The position numbers were made by a program, and so were the translations under genes. Shown in pieces: positions 1 through 6,995 of a stretch of 23,146 bases of DNA (positions are counted from its first letter, which is position 1; each line of letters opens with the position of its first letter). The stretch comes from DATGLE01 sp035294325. Its GTDB lineage: Bacteria; Chloroflexota; Ktedonobacteria; Ktedonobacterales; Ktedonobacteraceae. The notes under the pieces were generated by a model that did no database searches, had not been told where the DNA came from, and was given only the letters and a program-made list of their open reading frames with translations. The stretch lies in assembly GCA_035294325.1 (NCBI GenBank), contig DATGLE010000064.1:1-23146 (forward strand). The letters run 5' to 3'.

Positions 1-435
1 CATGGTCTTCCGCAGGTGGTCTCGCTGGGCGCGCTGGATATGGTCAATTTCGGCCCGATGGATACCGTCCCGGAGAAGTTTCGCCAGCGCAAGCTCTACA
101 AGCACAATCCGACGGTCACGCTGATGCGCACGACGCCGGAGGAATGCGCCGAACTTGGCCGCATTATCGCTCGCAAGCTCAACCAGGCGAAGGGGCCGGT
201 GGCGCTCTTCATTCCACTGCGCGGCGTCTCGATGATCGCCACCGGGGGCGGCGCCTTCTACGATCCCGACGCCGATAAGGCGCTGATCGACAACCTCACG
301 GCGGGGCTACAGAAGAACATCGAGGTGCATGCGCTGGACATGGATATCAACGATCCACGCTTCGCGCGGGCAATGGCGAGCCGCATGGATGAGCTTATTC
401 GCGCCCATACCGCCCAGAAAAATGAAATTAAATAA
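1..435 (+). CDS. Tm-1-like ATP-binding (UPF0261) protein, C-terminal part
   Basis: The reading frame is open from base 1 and ends at TAA 433-435, so only about the last 144 residues are present; the start lies outside the window. Visible family blocks are VVSLGALDMVNFGPMDTVP, a Y-HNP-VTLMRTTPEE block, a GPV-LFIPLRGVSM block and a C-terminal INDPRFARAMASRM block. These match the UPF0261 domain, which in plants forms the N-terminal half of the tomato mosaic virus resistance protein Tm-1; full bacterial members have about 400 residues. The next gene encodes the other half of Tm-1 (a TIM barrel), so the two probably work as one complex. The bacterial reaction is not established. The family call is firm; the function is unknown. 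Confidence 0.88.
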   Translation, partial: HGLPQVVSLGALDMVNFGPMDTVPEKFRQRKLYKHNPTVTLMRTTPEECAELGRIIARKLNQAKGPVALFIPLRGVSMIATGGGAFYDPDADKALIDNLTAGLQKNIEVHALDMDINDPRFARAMASRMDELIRAHTAQKNEIK

Positions 436-481
436 CGCGATGGGCATGTTTTTGCGCACCCGGGGCACATCAGAAGGAGGA

Positions 482-522
482 AGTCTGCGGGCACAGCGCC
501 TGCGGCGCTGTGCCCGCAGACT
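482..522. repeat. Perfect intergenic palindrome a (18-bp arms)
   Basis: Arms 482-499 and 505-522 are exact reverse complements, and the tip is GCGC-CTGCG-GCGC. At 529-547 follows a GC-rich block whose reverse complement reads CGCTGCGCGGCTCGCCAGG. It resembles modules beside the palindromes at 3649, 4378 and 21732. The element lies between two genes that are probably co-transcribed, so it may be a processing or attenuation site rather than a full terminator; there is no T-run. Confidence 0.8.
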
Positions 523-611
523 CTTCATCCTGGCGAGCCGCGCAGCGGTGAGCCATCAGCGCAACCTGCACATGGCGTTTACTCAGTTGCATTATCAGGA
601 GGAGAAAATCC

Positions 612-1439
612 GTGAACAGAACAGAGGCGCTTGAGCGCCTGCGTCAAACGGTGCAGAACGGGGGGGCGATCATCGGAGCCGGCGCGGGAACGGGGCTATC
701 GGCCAAATGCGTTGAGGCCGGCGGCGCAGATCTCATCATTATCTACAACTCCGGGCGTTATCGTATGGCGGGGCGCGGCTCCCTGGCCGGACTGCTGCCG
801 TATGGCGACGCCAACGCTATCGTTGTGGAGATGGCCGGCGAGGTGCTGCCCATCGTGAAACGGACGCCCGTGCTGGCAGGAGTCTGCGGCACCGATCCGT
901 TCCGCGTGATGCCGTATTTTCTCAGGCAGCTCAAAGAGCTGGGCTTTGCCGGCGTGCAGAACTTCCCTACCGTTGGCCTCTTCGATGGCACCTTCCGGCA
1001 GAACCTGGAGGAGACGGGCATGGGCTTCGCGCTGGAGGTCGAGATGATCCACCAGGCACACGAGCTTGATCTGCTCACTGCGCCTTATGTTTTCAATCCC
1101 GACGAGGCGCGGGCGATGGCCCAGGCCGGGGCGGATGTCCTGGTGCCACATATGGGATTGACGACCAAAGGGGCTATCGGCGCGAAAACGGCTCTGACGC
1201 TCGACCAGGCCGTTGAGCGCATCCAGGCCATGCATGATGCCGCCCACGCCGTTAATCCCGATATCCTGGTGCTCTGTCACGGCGGCCCTATCGCGGAGCC
1301 AGAGGACGCGGCCTACGTGCTGGCCCATACGCGCGGCGTGGTTGGCTTTTTCGGCGCGTCCAGCATGGAGCGACTGCCCACCGAGGTCGCGATCACCGAA
1401 AATACGAAGCGCTTCAAGCAATTGCGCCCACAAAAATAA
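612..1439 (+). CDS. Phosphoenolpyruvate hydrolase family / Tm-1-like TIM-barrel protein
   Basis: The protein has 275 residues and starts at GTG 612 behind a clear AGGAGGAG (597-604). It shows the signatures of the TIM-barrel family equivalent to the C-terminal half of plant Tm-1, often labelled phosphoenolpyruvate hydrolase family (PF09370). These are GAGAGTGLSAKC near residues 22-33, ADLIIIYNSGRYRMAGRGSL near 39-58, a GVCGTDPFR block, GVQNFPTVGLFDGTFR, VPHMGLTTKG and LCHGGPIAEPEDA. It is the normal length for the stand-alone form, lies 176 bp after the UPF0261 gene on the same strand, and is followed by a bidirectional hairpin, so the two form an operon. The enzymatic activity remains poorly defined, and the PEP hydrolase name should be read as a family label. 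Confidence 0.88.
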   Translation: MNRTEALERLRQTVQNGGAIIGAGAGTGLSAKCVEAGGADLIIIYNSGRYRMAGRGSLAGLLPYGDANAIVVEMAGEVLPIVKRTPVLAGVCGTDPFRVMPYFLRQLKELGFAGVQNFPTVGLFDGTFRQNLEETGMGFALEVEMIHQAHELDLLTAPYVFNPDEARAMAQAGADVLVPHMGLTTKGAIGAKTALTLDQAVERIQAMHDAAHAVNPDILVLCHGGPIAEPEDAAYVLAHTRGVVGFFGASSMERLPTEVAITENTKRFKQLRPQK

Positions 1440-1447
1440 GCCGGTAG

Positions 1448-1513
1448 GGGCCGGATAGATCCGTCCGCACGGAGCCGCTTCACCTCATTCTCGCGGGCGG
1501 ATCTATCCGGCCC
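1448..1513. terminator. Bidirectional terminator between convergent genes
   Basis: Sixteen-base arms 1448-1463 and 1498-1513 (GGGCCGGATAGATCCG and its exact complement) sit between the stop of the TIM-barrel gene (1439) and the stop of the facing PPK2 gene (1528). The long stem with a 34-base loop in a convergent gap supports termination in both directions. No strong U-tract is present. Confidence 0.6.
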
Positions 1514-1527
1514 TTATCGCTATCGCT

Positions 1528-2364
1528 TCATCCCTCTCCCGATTCGCGCAATCGCTTTAGCGCGGCGAGTTCCTGCTGCCCGCGCTTCTCCAGTTCGGCC
1601 TTCCATTCGTCTTTATACTGGCGCATCACTTGAACGAGCGTATGTGCAACGGCCAGATTTCTGTACCACTTGTGGTCCGAGGGCACAATATACCAGGGGG
1701 CCGCATCCGTGCTGCATTCACTGAGCGCGTCCTGGTATGCCTCCTGGTAGGCATCCCAGTATTTGCGCTCGGTCCAATCGCTCGCTGCTATCTTCCACGC
1801 CTTATCTTTGTCCTCCTCGCGCGCCCGCAGGCGCTCTGCCTGCTCGTCTTTGCTGATATGCAGGAAGAACTTGAGAATGATCGTACCGGTGCTGGCAAGC
1901 AACTTCTCAAAGTGATTGATCTCTTTGTAGCGCCGCCGCCAGACATCCTCCGGCACAAGGTTGTGCACGCGCACGATCAGCACATCCTCATATTGCGAAC
2001 GATTGAAGATCCCCATTACGCCCTTCCCCGGCGTCGCCTTATGGATACGCCAGAGGAAATCGTGGGCCAGTTCTTCGGGCGTTGGCTCCTTGAAGGAATG
2101 TACCTCGCAGCCCTGGGGATTGACGTGCGACAGCACATGACGGATCGTGCCGTCCTTACCGCTGGTATCCATTCCTTGCAGCACCATGAGCAGGCTGTGA
2201 TGCTGCGCCGCCGCCATCAACTCTTGAAGATCATACAGTTCATTGCTTAGCTCCTCCATCTCCTTGCTGGCGGAATGATGATCGGTATGCTTGTCGGTGT
2301 AGCCGGGGTCATAATCTTTTAGCTTTACCTGCGTGCCCTCGTCGATTTTCCATACCAGGCCCAT
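1528..2364 (-). CDS. PPK2 family polyphosphate kinase
   Basis: This cytoplasmic kinase of 278 residues transfers phosphate between polyphosphate and nucleotides (AMP, ADP or higher). The Walker A loop GMDTSGKDGT is at residues 64-73 and the Walker B/lid block FNRSQYEDVLIVRVHNLVP at about 120-138. FFLHISKDEQAERLRARE and APWYIVPSDHKWYRN complete the PPK2 core. Length and residues resemble the short single-domain enzymes such as the class III PPK2 of Meiothermus, which phosphorylates both AMP and ADP; the class is an inference. The start at ATG 2362-2364 is chosen because GGAAGGAG lies six bases upstream; an in-frame TTG at 2379 would overlap that site. The gene converges on the TIM-barrel gene and is followed upstream by the LLM gene on the same strand, 169 bp away. 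Confidence 0.93.
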   Translation of the reverse strand: MGLVWKIDEGTQVKLKDYDPGYTDKHTDHHSASKEMEELSNELYDLQELMAAAQHHSLLMVLQGMDTSGKDGTIRHVLSHVNPQGCEVHSFKEPTPEELAHDFLWRIHKATPGKGVMGIFNRSQYEDVLIVRVHNLVPEDVWRRRYKEINHFEKLLASTGTIILKFFLHISKDEQAERLRAREEDKDKAWKIAASDWTERKYWDAYQEAYQDALSECSTDAAPWYIVPSDHKWYRNLAVAHTLVQVMRQYKDEWKAELEKRGQQELAALKRLRESGEG

Positions 2365-2533
2365 AGCGTCTCCTTCCAAAAAACGTGAAAACGTGCTTAA
2401 CTGGCAAATATATGCCTGATTTTAACACGTAAAAGAGGGCATATCCTCCTCACATCTACACTGTTCCTCTTAGCGGAAAGCACTGGTATGCTCGCGTGCC
2501 TGCTGCCCGAACATGCGCGGGCGCTTTCAGGAG

Positions 2534-3487
2534 CTACCTGCCAGCGAGCCGTTCTACGAGAGGCGCAAACGCCTCCATCACATGATCGAAGGTCATGTAG
2601 TAGGAGACGCCGAAACGCTCGCGGCGCTCAAGCATCTGCTCGGCAATCTGTTCCACAGTGCCAACAAATGTGGCCGGCATCTCCAGAATCTCCTCAACGG
2701 CGACACCGCTCCAGCCCCGTCTTTGCGCGACCTGCCCGGCCCCCTGGCGGCGATTGTTAGTAAACACAGGAGTTGTGATCACACTCAGTTCAAGCTGAGC
2801 GAAGCGCTCTCCTCCCGCCTCGCGTAGCCATGCGATCTTCCGCGCAAAATTCCGCGCCGAGTACGCGGCGGGATCATCAGGTGAGGGTAGCCCGGCGTTT
2901 AGAGGACCGGCCAGGATGCCGACAATATCCGCCTCGCGTGCGGCAATAGCCAGCATGCGCCGCCCACCGGCACCGATCAGGATAGGCGGATGTGGTCGCT
3001 GAACTGGCGCCGGGAAATTTTGAATGCCTGCGATCCTATAATGCTTCCCGGCAAACGTCAGCGGCTCACCGGAGAACAATCCTTTGAAGATCCGCACAGC
3101 CTCCTCGAAACGATCAATGCGCGTGCCCGGAGGATCGAACGGCAGTCCCGCCTGCTCATATTCGCTGCCCATCCAGCCCGCCCCCAGCCCAAATTCAAAG
3201 CGCCCGCCGGAGAGCACATCCAGCGTGGCTACCTCCTTACCCAGCACAACTGGATGGCGATAATCGTTGTCAAAGACCATGCTGCCAATACGTAATTTGC
3301 TTGTAACCATCGCCGCCGCCATTAAAGCGGAAATGGGTGCGAACTGATCGCCAAATGGTCCGGGCATAAAATGATCGCGCAGCAATAATGTAGAATATCC
3401 GAGTTCCTCCGCGCGCCGCGCCTTCGCGAACCATGCCTCGCGATTTTCCATCTTTTCACAGAGAATGCCAAAGCGGAAGGGCCGCAT
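2534..3487 (-). CDS. LLM-class F420-dependent oxidoreductase (MSMEG_2516-like)
   Basis: The product is a 317-residue luciferase-like TIM-barrel oxidoreductase. Typical blocks are the N-terminal PFRFGI strand, LGYSTLLLRDHF, TSKLRIGSMVF, HPVVLGKEVATLDVLSGGRFEFGLGAGW near residues 79-106, RIDRFEEAVRI, and HPPILIGAGGRRML. The start PFRFG and overall layout resemble the MSMEG_2516 group (TIGR03621), which is presumed to use coenzyme F420. Neither cofactor nor substrate can be read from the sequence, and an FMN-dependent monooxygenase is the alternative. The ATG at 3487 has AAAAGGAGGAAA just upstream, a strong site. A weak hairpin at 2505-2522 (GCCCG/CGGGC) follows the stop. The gene reads away from the 400-bp palindromic region. 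Confidence 0.88.
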   Translation of the reverse strand: MRPFRFGILCEKMENREAWFAKARRAEELGYSTLLLRDHFMPGPFGDQFAPISALMAAAMVTSKLRIGSMVFDNDYRHPVVLGKEVATLDVLSGGRFEFGLGAGWMGSEYEQAGLPFDPPGTRIDRFEEAVRIFKGLFSGEPLTFAGKHYRIAGIQNFPAPVQRPHPPILIGAGGRRMLAIAAREADIVGILAGPLNAGLPSPDDPAAYSARNFARKIAWLREAGGERFAQLELSVITTPVFTNNRRQGAGQVAQRRGWSGVAVEEILEMPATFVGTVEQIAEQMLERRERFGVSYYMTFDHVMEAFAPLVERLAGR

Positions 3488-3648
3488 ATCTTTCCTCCTT
3501 TTGAGTATCGTTTCGATGTACCATAATATTGCTCAGGGTAACATGCCAGAGGATGGCAGGCTATCCGTTTCTTGCTCTTATATTCTGAGGCCGAATGCTT
3601 CTTTGAGAGGATGCCTGGTCCTCAGCGCCTTCGCCCTGCCTCGCCCAC

Positions 3649-3752
3649 CGTTCGCGCGGCTCGGCTGCGCAATAGAGATTTTATGCGCTGTAGGATATGC
3701 GCTTCGCGCATGTTCTACAGCGCATAAAATCTCTGCCGAGGCTGCACGAACG
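3649..3752. repeat. Long composite palindrome b
   Basis: Inner arms 3674-3693 and 3715-3734 are exact 20-bp complements. The 21 bases between them can pair completely (with G-U pairs) onto a GCGC-TTC-GCGC tip. Outside, CTCGGC (3660-3665) pairs with GCCGAG (3735-3740), and CGTTCG (3649-3654) with CGAACG (3747-3752), with a few mismatches between. The element is non-coding and occupies most of the gap 3488-3887; apart from it I see only a TACAAT box near 3800. It lies just upstream of a truncated peptidase gene. Confidence 0.78.
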
Positions 3753-3887
3753 CCCAACGAGAGAGGACGCCGGAAGAGAGGTTCAGGGGCGATAAGATGA
3801 TACAATAGCGTTAGGGCGCCGGCCTGGCCTGCATAGCGATAGAGCCGGCCTGTATCATCCCATCAAATAGTTAGAGAGGCGAATACC

Positions 3888-4328
3888 ATGCAGCATGATC
3901 GCGCTATGATCGACGCGTTGCGCACGGACCTGGCAATTGTCGTTGACACCTTCCCGGCGACGGGCACGCCCGATACGCGTCACATGGCCTACAGCGCTCG
4001 CATCGGACGCGGCGTACTGATTACTCCAGCCTCCGGCTCAGGCAGCGCGGGTTTCCTTTTGCCACGCGCCGCCAGGGATGTCATGATTCGCGCCGCCGAG
4101 CGCGCTGGCGTACCCTACCAGCTCGCCATCGCACACGGGGGCGTGACCGATGCAGCGGCTGCGCATCTGGCCGCCGGCGGCATCCCTACCCTGGAGATCA
4201 AGCTGCCGCGCCGCTACTCACATTCGCCCGTCGAGATGCTCGACCTGTCGGACCTGGCCGCGGCCCTGCTGCTGGTCGAAGAACTGGTGCTGCACCCACC
4301 AGCAAAGGATGAATTATCATTTTTATGA
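3888..4328 (+). CDS. M42-type metallopeptidase, C-terminal fragment only
   Basis: The 146-residue product matches only the C-terminal part of M42 aminopeptidases (glutamyl aminopeptidase/endoglucanase type, normally about 340-360 residues). DLAIVVDTFPATGTPDT holds the metal-ligand Asp (D20), AHGGVTDAAAAHLAAGGIP is the GGTDA region, and RRYSHSPVEMLDL holds the last metal-ligand His (H112). The His and Asp of the first half and the catalytic Glu pair are missing, so it cannot be a complete peptidase by itself. No M42-like sequence occurs upstream in any frame; that region is palindromic. The start ATG 3888 has a moderate AGAGAGGCG site. It is probably a decayed remnant, though the retained start signal leaves open a small regulatory or partner protein. 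Confidence 0.72.
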   Translation: MQHDRAMIDALRTDLAIVVDTFPATGTPDTRHMAYSARIGRGVLITPASGSGSAGFLLPRAARDVMIRAAERAGVPYQLAIAHGGVTDAAAAHLAAGGIPTLEIKLPRRYSHSPVEMLDLSDLAAALLLVEELVLHPPAKDELSFL

Positions 4329-4377
4329 CGGCCGGGCTATGAGAAATTTTTCTACGAGTGCGCCTGATTTTCCGGCA

Positions 4378-4503
4378 GACTCGCGTGCTCGCGCCTGCTG
4401 CGCTCGCCGGATATATTGAGTTGTATGGCAAAATGCGCGCCGCGCTTTTGCCATACAACTCAATATATCCCTGGTGCGGCGGAGCCGCGCGACCACACGG
4501 TCA
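4378..4503. repeat. Long composite palindrome c (25-bp perfect arms)
   Basis: Arms 4409-4433 and 4446-4470 are exact 25-bp complements and AT-rich (GGATATATTGAG...). They enclose T plus GCGC-GCC-GCGC. The flanks (4378-4408 and 4471-4503) are GC-rich and imperfectly complementary. The right flank, reversed, reads TCGCGCGGCTCCGCCGCACC and is close to blocks near the palindromes at 482, 3649 and 21732. It lies between the peptidase fragment and the hydroxyproline dehydratase gene. It lacks a U-tract. Confidence 0.8.
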
Positions 4504-4550
4504 GAGCGAGCGAGGGCATGAGAACCTGACACATAGTAAAGGACACGAAC

Positions 4551-5597
4551 ATGGAGCTTGATTGGAGCGATTATCGTCCTCCTGACGATACAATCACCAT
4601 CACAACAATAGATACGCACGCCGCCGGTGAGCCGCTGCGCATCATTACTGGCGGATTGCCTGAACTGCCCGGCGCAACCATGCTGGAAAAGCGGCGCTAC
4701 ATGCAGCAGCACTTCGATCATATCCGGCGTGCGTTGATGTGGGAGCCGCGCGGCCATAGGGATATGTACGGCTGCGTGCTGACCGATGCGGTATCGCGAG
4801 AAGGGGATCTCGGCGTCCTGTTTATGCACAACGAAGGCTACAGCACGATGTGCGGGCACGGCGTAATCGCGCTGGTGACGGCGCTTCTGGAGTCAGGAGC
4901 AGTGCTGGCACAGGGACAGCGGACCGAGGTCAATCTCGACACGCCAGCGGGGCTGGTACGCGCTACCGCACATCACGCTGGCGACGGCAGAGTGGAACGC
5001 GTCTCGTTTCTCAACGTGCCCTCGTTTGTCTATGCGCGCGACCTTGAAATCACGGTCCCGGACTTCGGCCAACTGAAAGTAGATGTCGCCTTCGGCGGCG
5101 CATTCTATGCCGTGCTTGATGCCGAACAGGTCGGGCTGCGCGTAGTGCTGGAGCAAGTGGAACGGTTGGCGGCAGCAGGCGAGGCGATTAAACAGGCCGT
5201 CAATGCCGTGCTGCCCATCAAGCATCCCTTCGAGGAAGACCTGGGCTTTCTCTACGGCACGATCCTGACGGGGCCGCCAGAAGATCCGGCGCACCACAGC
5301 CGCAACGTTTGCATCTTTGCCAACGCCGAGGTAGACCGCTCGCCCACCGGCACCGGCGTCTCGGCGCGGCTCGCGCTTCTCCATGCCAGAGGCCAAACCG
5401 CCGAGGGCGATCAGATCGTTATTGAAAGCATTCTCGGAGCGGCCAGCGCCTTCGGTGGACGTGTCGTGGGGCAAACGCAGGTCGGCCCCCACGAGGCTAT
5501 CATTCCCGAAGTGAGCGGGCGCGCCTTCATTACCGGGCGTCACGAATTTTTCATCGATCCACGGGACGAACTGGGAAAAGGATTTCTGCTGCTATGA
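4551..5597 (+). CDS. Trans-3-hydroxy-L-proline dehydratase (proline racemase superfamily)
   Basis: This 348-residue member of the proline racemase/hydroxyproline epimerase fold should dehydrate trans-3-hydroxy-L-proline to delta-1-pyrroline-2-carboxylate in the cytoplasm. The first catalytic Cys is present in HNEGYSTMCGHG (C101), but the second Cys position is Thr: VDRSPTGTGVSA, T266. In this superfamily Cys/Cys enzymes are racemases or epimerases, whereas Cys/Thr enzymes are the dehydratases (as human L3HYPDH). TIDTHAAGEPLRII near residues 19-33 and FGGAFYAVLD near 181-190 confirm the fold. The ATG at 4551 has AAAGGA upstream. Its stop overlaps the next start (ATGA), so the reductase downstream is translationally coupled. 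Family call is firm; substrate is inferred from the Cys-to-Thr change. Confidence 0.88.
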   Translation: MELDWSDYRPPDDTITITTIDTHAAGEPLRIITGGLPELPGATMLEKRRYMQQHFDHIRRALMWEPRGHRDMYGCVLTDAVSREGDLGVLFMHNEGYSTMCGHGVIALVTALLESGAVLAQGQRTEVNLDTPAGLVRATAHHAGDGRVERVSFLNVPSFVYARDLEITVPDFGQLKVDVAFGGAFYAVLDAEQVGLRVVLEQVERLAAAGEAIKQAVNAVLPIKHPFEEDLGFLYGTILTGPPEDPAHHSRNVCIFANAEVDRSPTGTGVSARLALLHARGQTAEGDQIVIESILGAASAFGGRVVGQTQVGPHEAIIPEVSGRAFITGRHEFFIDPRDELGKGFLLL

Positions 5598-6451
5598 ATA
5601 CTATCGCGCCACTGGAATCTCTCTTTGATCTTGCCATCGAGCACGGCGACATTCTGCCGCTGCCAGGTGAACTGCAAACCTTCTACGGGCGGCTCCAATT
5701 CCCATCACATGCGGGCCGTTCATATGTCATCAGCAATTTCGTCAGCACGCTGGATGGCGTCGTAGAGCTGGATGCGCCGGGTCGTAAAGGCGGAGGCGAT
5801 ATCAGCGGCCAGAGCAAGCCGGACCATGCAGTTATGGGCATTCTGCGCGCACTCGCCGACGCGGTGATCGTCGGCGCCGGAACCTTTAACTCGGCCCCCG
5901 GCCACCTCTGGACCGCCGAACATATCTATCCTCCGTTCGCAGCCGCGTACAAAGAGTTTCGCGGCGCGCTGGGGAAGGCGGAGCCGCCGCTGAACGTTGT
6001 GGTGTCGGCGCAAGGCAACATCGACCTGCGGCAGCCGGTGTTGCAGTCGGGCCGCGTACCCGCACTGATTATTACCACCGAACGCGGCGCGCAGCGTTTG
6101 CGCGGGCAATCGCTTGCGTCATCGGTAGAGGTCACAACCATAGCCGGCAGTGACCATATCAGCGCCCGCGCCATTCTGAAGGCGGTAAATCGCGCACGCA
6201 GGAGCGAGATCATTTTGACGGAGGGTGGACCGCACCTGCTGAGCAACTTTCTGGCCGAGCGCTGCCTGGACGAGCAATTTCTGACGCTCGCACCACAGAT
6301 CGCCGGGCGCGAGGATACCAGTTCGCGCCCCGGGCTGGTCATGGGCATGAACTTTGCGCCCCAGGATCCGCGCTGGGCCAGGCTGGTCAGCGTCAAACGT
6401 GCGGAGAGCCATCTGTTCCTGCGCTACGCCTTTGCCACGATGACGACTTAG
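5594..6451 (+). CDS. RibD C-terminal/dihydrofolate-reductase-fold NADPH reductase
   Basis: The 285-residue product has the RibD_C fold. SNFVSTLDGVVELD (47-60), a G-rich GGGDISGQ loop and ILRALADAVIVGAGTF (83-98) form the nucleotide-binding first half. IILTEGGPHLLSNFLAERCLDEQ near 210-232 and LAPQIAGR are the usual second half. Such proteins reduce pyrimidine intermediates of riboflavin synthesis with NADPH, but many stand-alone copies act on other substrates. No other rib gene is near. The start codon overlaps the stop of the hydroxyproline dehydratase by four bases, so reduction of its product, delta-1-pyrroline-2-carboxylate, is a reasonable guess, but no motif proves it. The 3' end overlaps the facing ABM gene by four bases. 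Confidence 0.82.
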   Translation: MNTIAPLESLFDLAIEHGDILPLPGELQTFYGRLQFPSHAGRSYVISNFVSTLDGVVELDAPGRKGGGDISGQSKPDHAVMGILRALADAVIVGAGTFNSAPGHLWTAEHIYPPFAAAYKEFRGALGKAEPPLNVVVSAQGNIDLRQPVLQSGRVPALIITTERGAQRLRGQSLASSVEVTTIAGSDHISARAILKAVNRARRSEIILTEGGPHLLSNFLAERCLDEQFLTLAPQIAGREDTSSRPGLVMGMNFAPQDPRWARLVSVKRAESHLFLRYAFATMTT

Positions 6452-6726
6452 CCCACACAATTGAGCATATAGGCATCAGGCGGTTTGATTTCCCACTCCC
6501 TGGCAGGCGCGTATTTAGCCAGTTCAGGCCAGACCGCCTGGAAGGCTTCCTCAGATTCCCAGAAAGTGAAGCCCATGAGCGTCCCTTTTTCGGGATCTCT
6601 AAAAATGTCGGAGACAAAAACGATTCCTGGCTGCTTTTTCATCAGTTCGTCAAACTGGCGCATTTTCTGAATCCAGAAGTCTTCTTTTCCAGGCTGCGGA
6701 TAATGCACGGAATAGAATAGAAACAT
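6448..6726 (-). CDS. Small ABM-like (antibiotic biosynthesis monooxygenase fold) protein
   Basis: The 92-residue protein has a dimeric alpha-beta barrel pattern. Strand FLFYSVHYPQPG is followed by helix FWIQKMRQFDELMKKQPGI, strand VFVSDIFRDPE, GTLMGFTFWESEEAFQAVWPEL, and a last strand. The FWESEEAF motif is typical of the ABM/Dabb group. Some members are cofactor-free monooxygenases or haem-degrading enzymes and many have no known role; nothing here fixes the substrate. ATG 6726 has AAGGAGG upstream. The gene has its own promoter candidate, an operator-like repeat and a hairpin-rich leader of about 140 bases, which suggests regulated expression. Its stop overlaps the reductase stop tail-to-tail by four bases. 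Confidence 0.75.
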   Translation of the reverse strand: MFLFYSVHYPQPGKEDFWIQKMRQFDELMKKQPGIVFVSDIFRDPEKGTLMGFTFWESEEAFQAVWPELAKYAPAREWEIKPPDAYMLNCVG

Positions 6727-6751
6727 GGATGTGCCTCCTTACAGCATTCCT

Positions 6752-6834
6752 CTCGCCAGGCAGGGAGACAAAAACGATGAGAAGCGGAGTCGTGGGGCGG
6801 CCGCCCCTGGCGAGGCACGGGTGTCCCCGACTCC
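6752..6834 (-). promoter_or_regulatory. Structured leader with competing stems
   Basis: In the leader of the ABM gene, stem A pairs 6752-6760 with 6806-6814 (CTCGCCAGG/CCTGGCGAG) and stem B pairs 6786-6792 with 6828-6834 (GGAGTCG/CGACTCC). The two interleave, so a simple fold cannot hold both. A 14-base self-complementary GC block (6794-6807) lies inside. This layout could act as an attenuator or ligand-sensing leader. It matches no riboswitch class I recognise. Confidence 0.35.
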
Positions 6835-6844
6835 TTTCTTCTCT

Positions 6845-6877
6845 AATGAGAACCTGCTTAGAAATAATGTTCTCATT
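6845..6877. promoter_or_regulatory. Operator-like inverted repeat AATGAGAAC-N15-GTTCTCATT
   Basis: Perfect 9-bp arms 6845-6853 and 6869-6877 lie in the divergent gap. The right arm overlaps the minus-strand -10 box proposed for the ABM gene, so a bound dimeric regulator would block that promoter. No regulator gene lies nearby. Confidence 0.5.
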
Positions 6878-6903
6878 GTATCATGCTCTTTATGAGTGTG
6901 CAA
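6875..6903 (-). promoter_or_regulatory. Sigma-70-type promoter candidate for the ABM gene
   Basis: On the minus strand TTGCAC (6898-6903), 17 bases and TACAAT (6875-6880). The -10 is good and the -35 partial. Transcription would start near 6868, inside the inverted repeat. Confidence 0.4.
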
Positions 6904-6908
6904 GAGCG

Positions 6909-6937
6909 TTGCAAGCGCTCGCCATCCATGCTATGAT
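6909..6937 (+). promoter_or_regulatory. Sigma-70-type promoter for the GT9-GNAT-GT9 operon
   Basis: TTGCAA (6909-6914), a 17-base spacer and TATGAT (6932-6937) lie about 60 bases before the first glycosyltransferase start. Both boxes and the spacing are close to consensus. Confidence 0.5.
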
Positions 6938-6995
6938 AGATCAAACATTCTACGCGGAAGGCTGATCTGTCCTGGACCGGGCAGCGCATTGAAAG

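Noticed and set aside
696..1433. Long open frame (245 codons) opposite the TIM-barrel gene
   Set aside because: It is antisense to a clear family member, has no recognisable motif, and is explained by GC-rich codon use on the other strand.
3465..3805. Open frames on both strands between the LLM gene and the peptidase fragment
   Set aside because: They exist because palindrome b is open on both strands; no conserved residues and no M42 N-terminal sequence.
4323..4859. 178-codon minus-strand frame across palindrome c
   Set aside because: It runs through the palindrome and into the dehydratase gene; composition is artefactual and no motif is visible.
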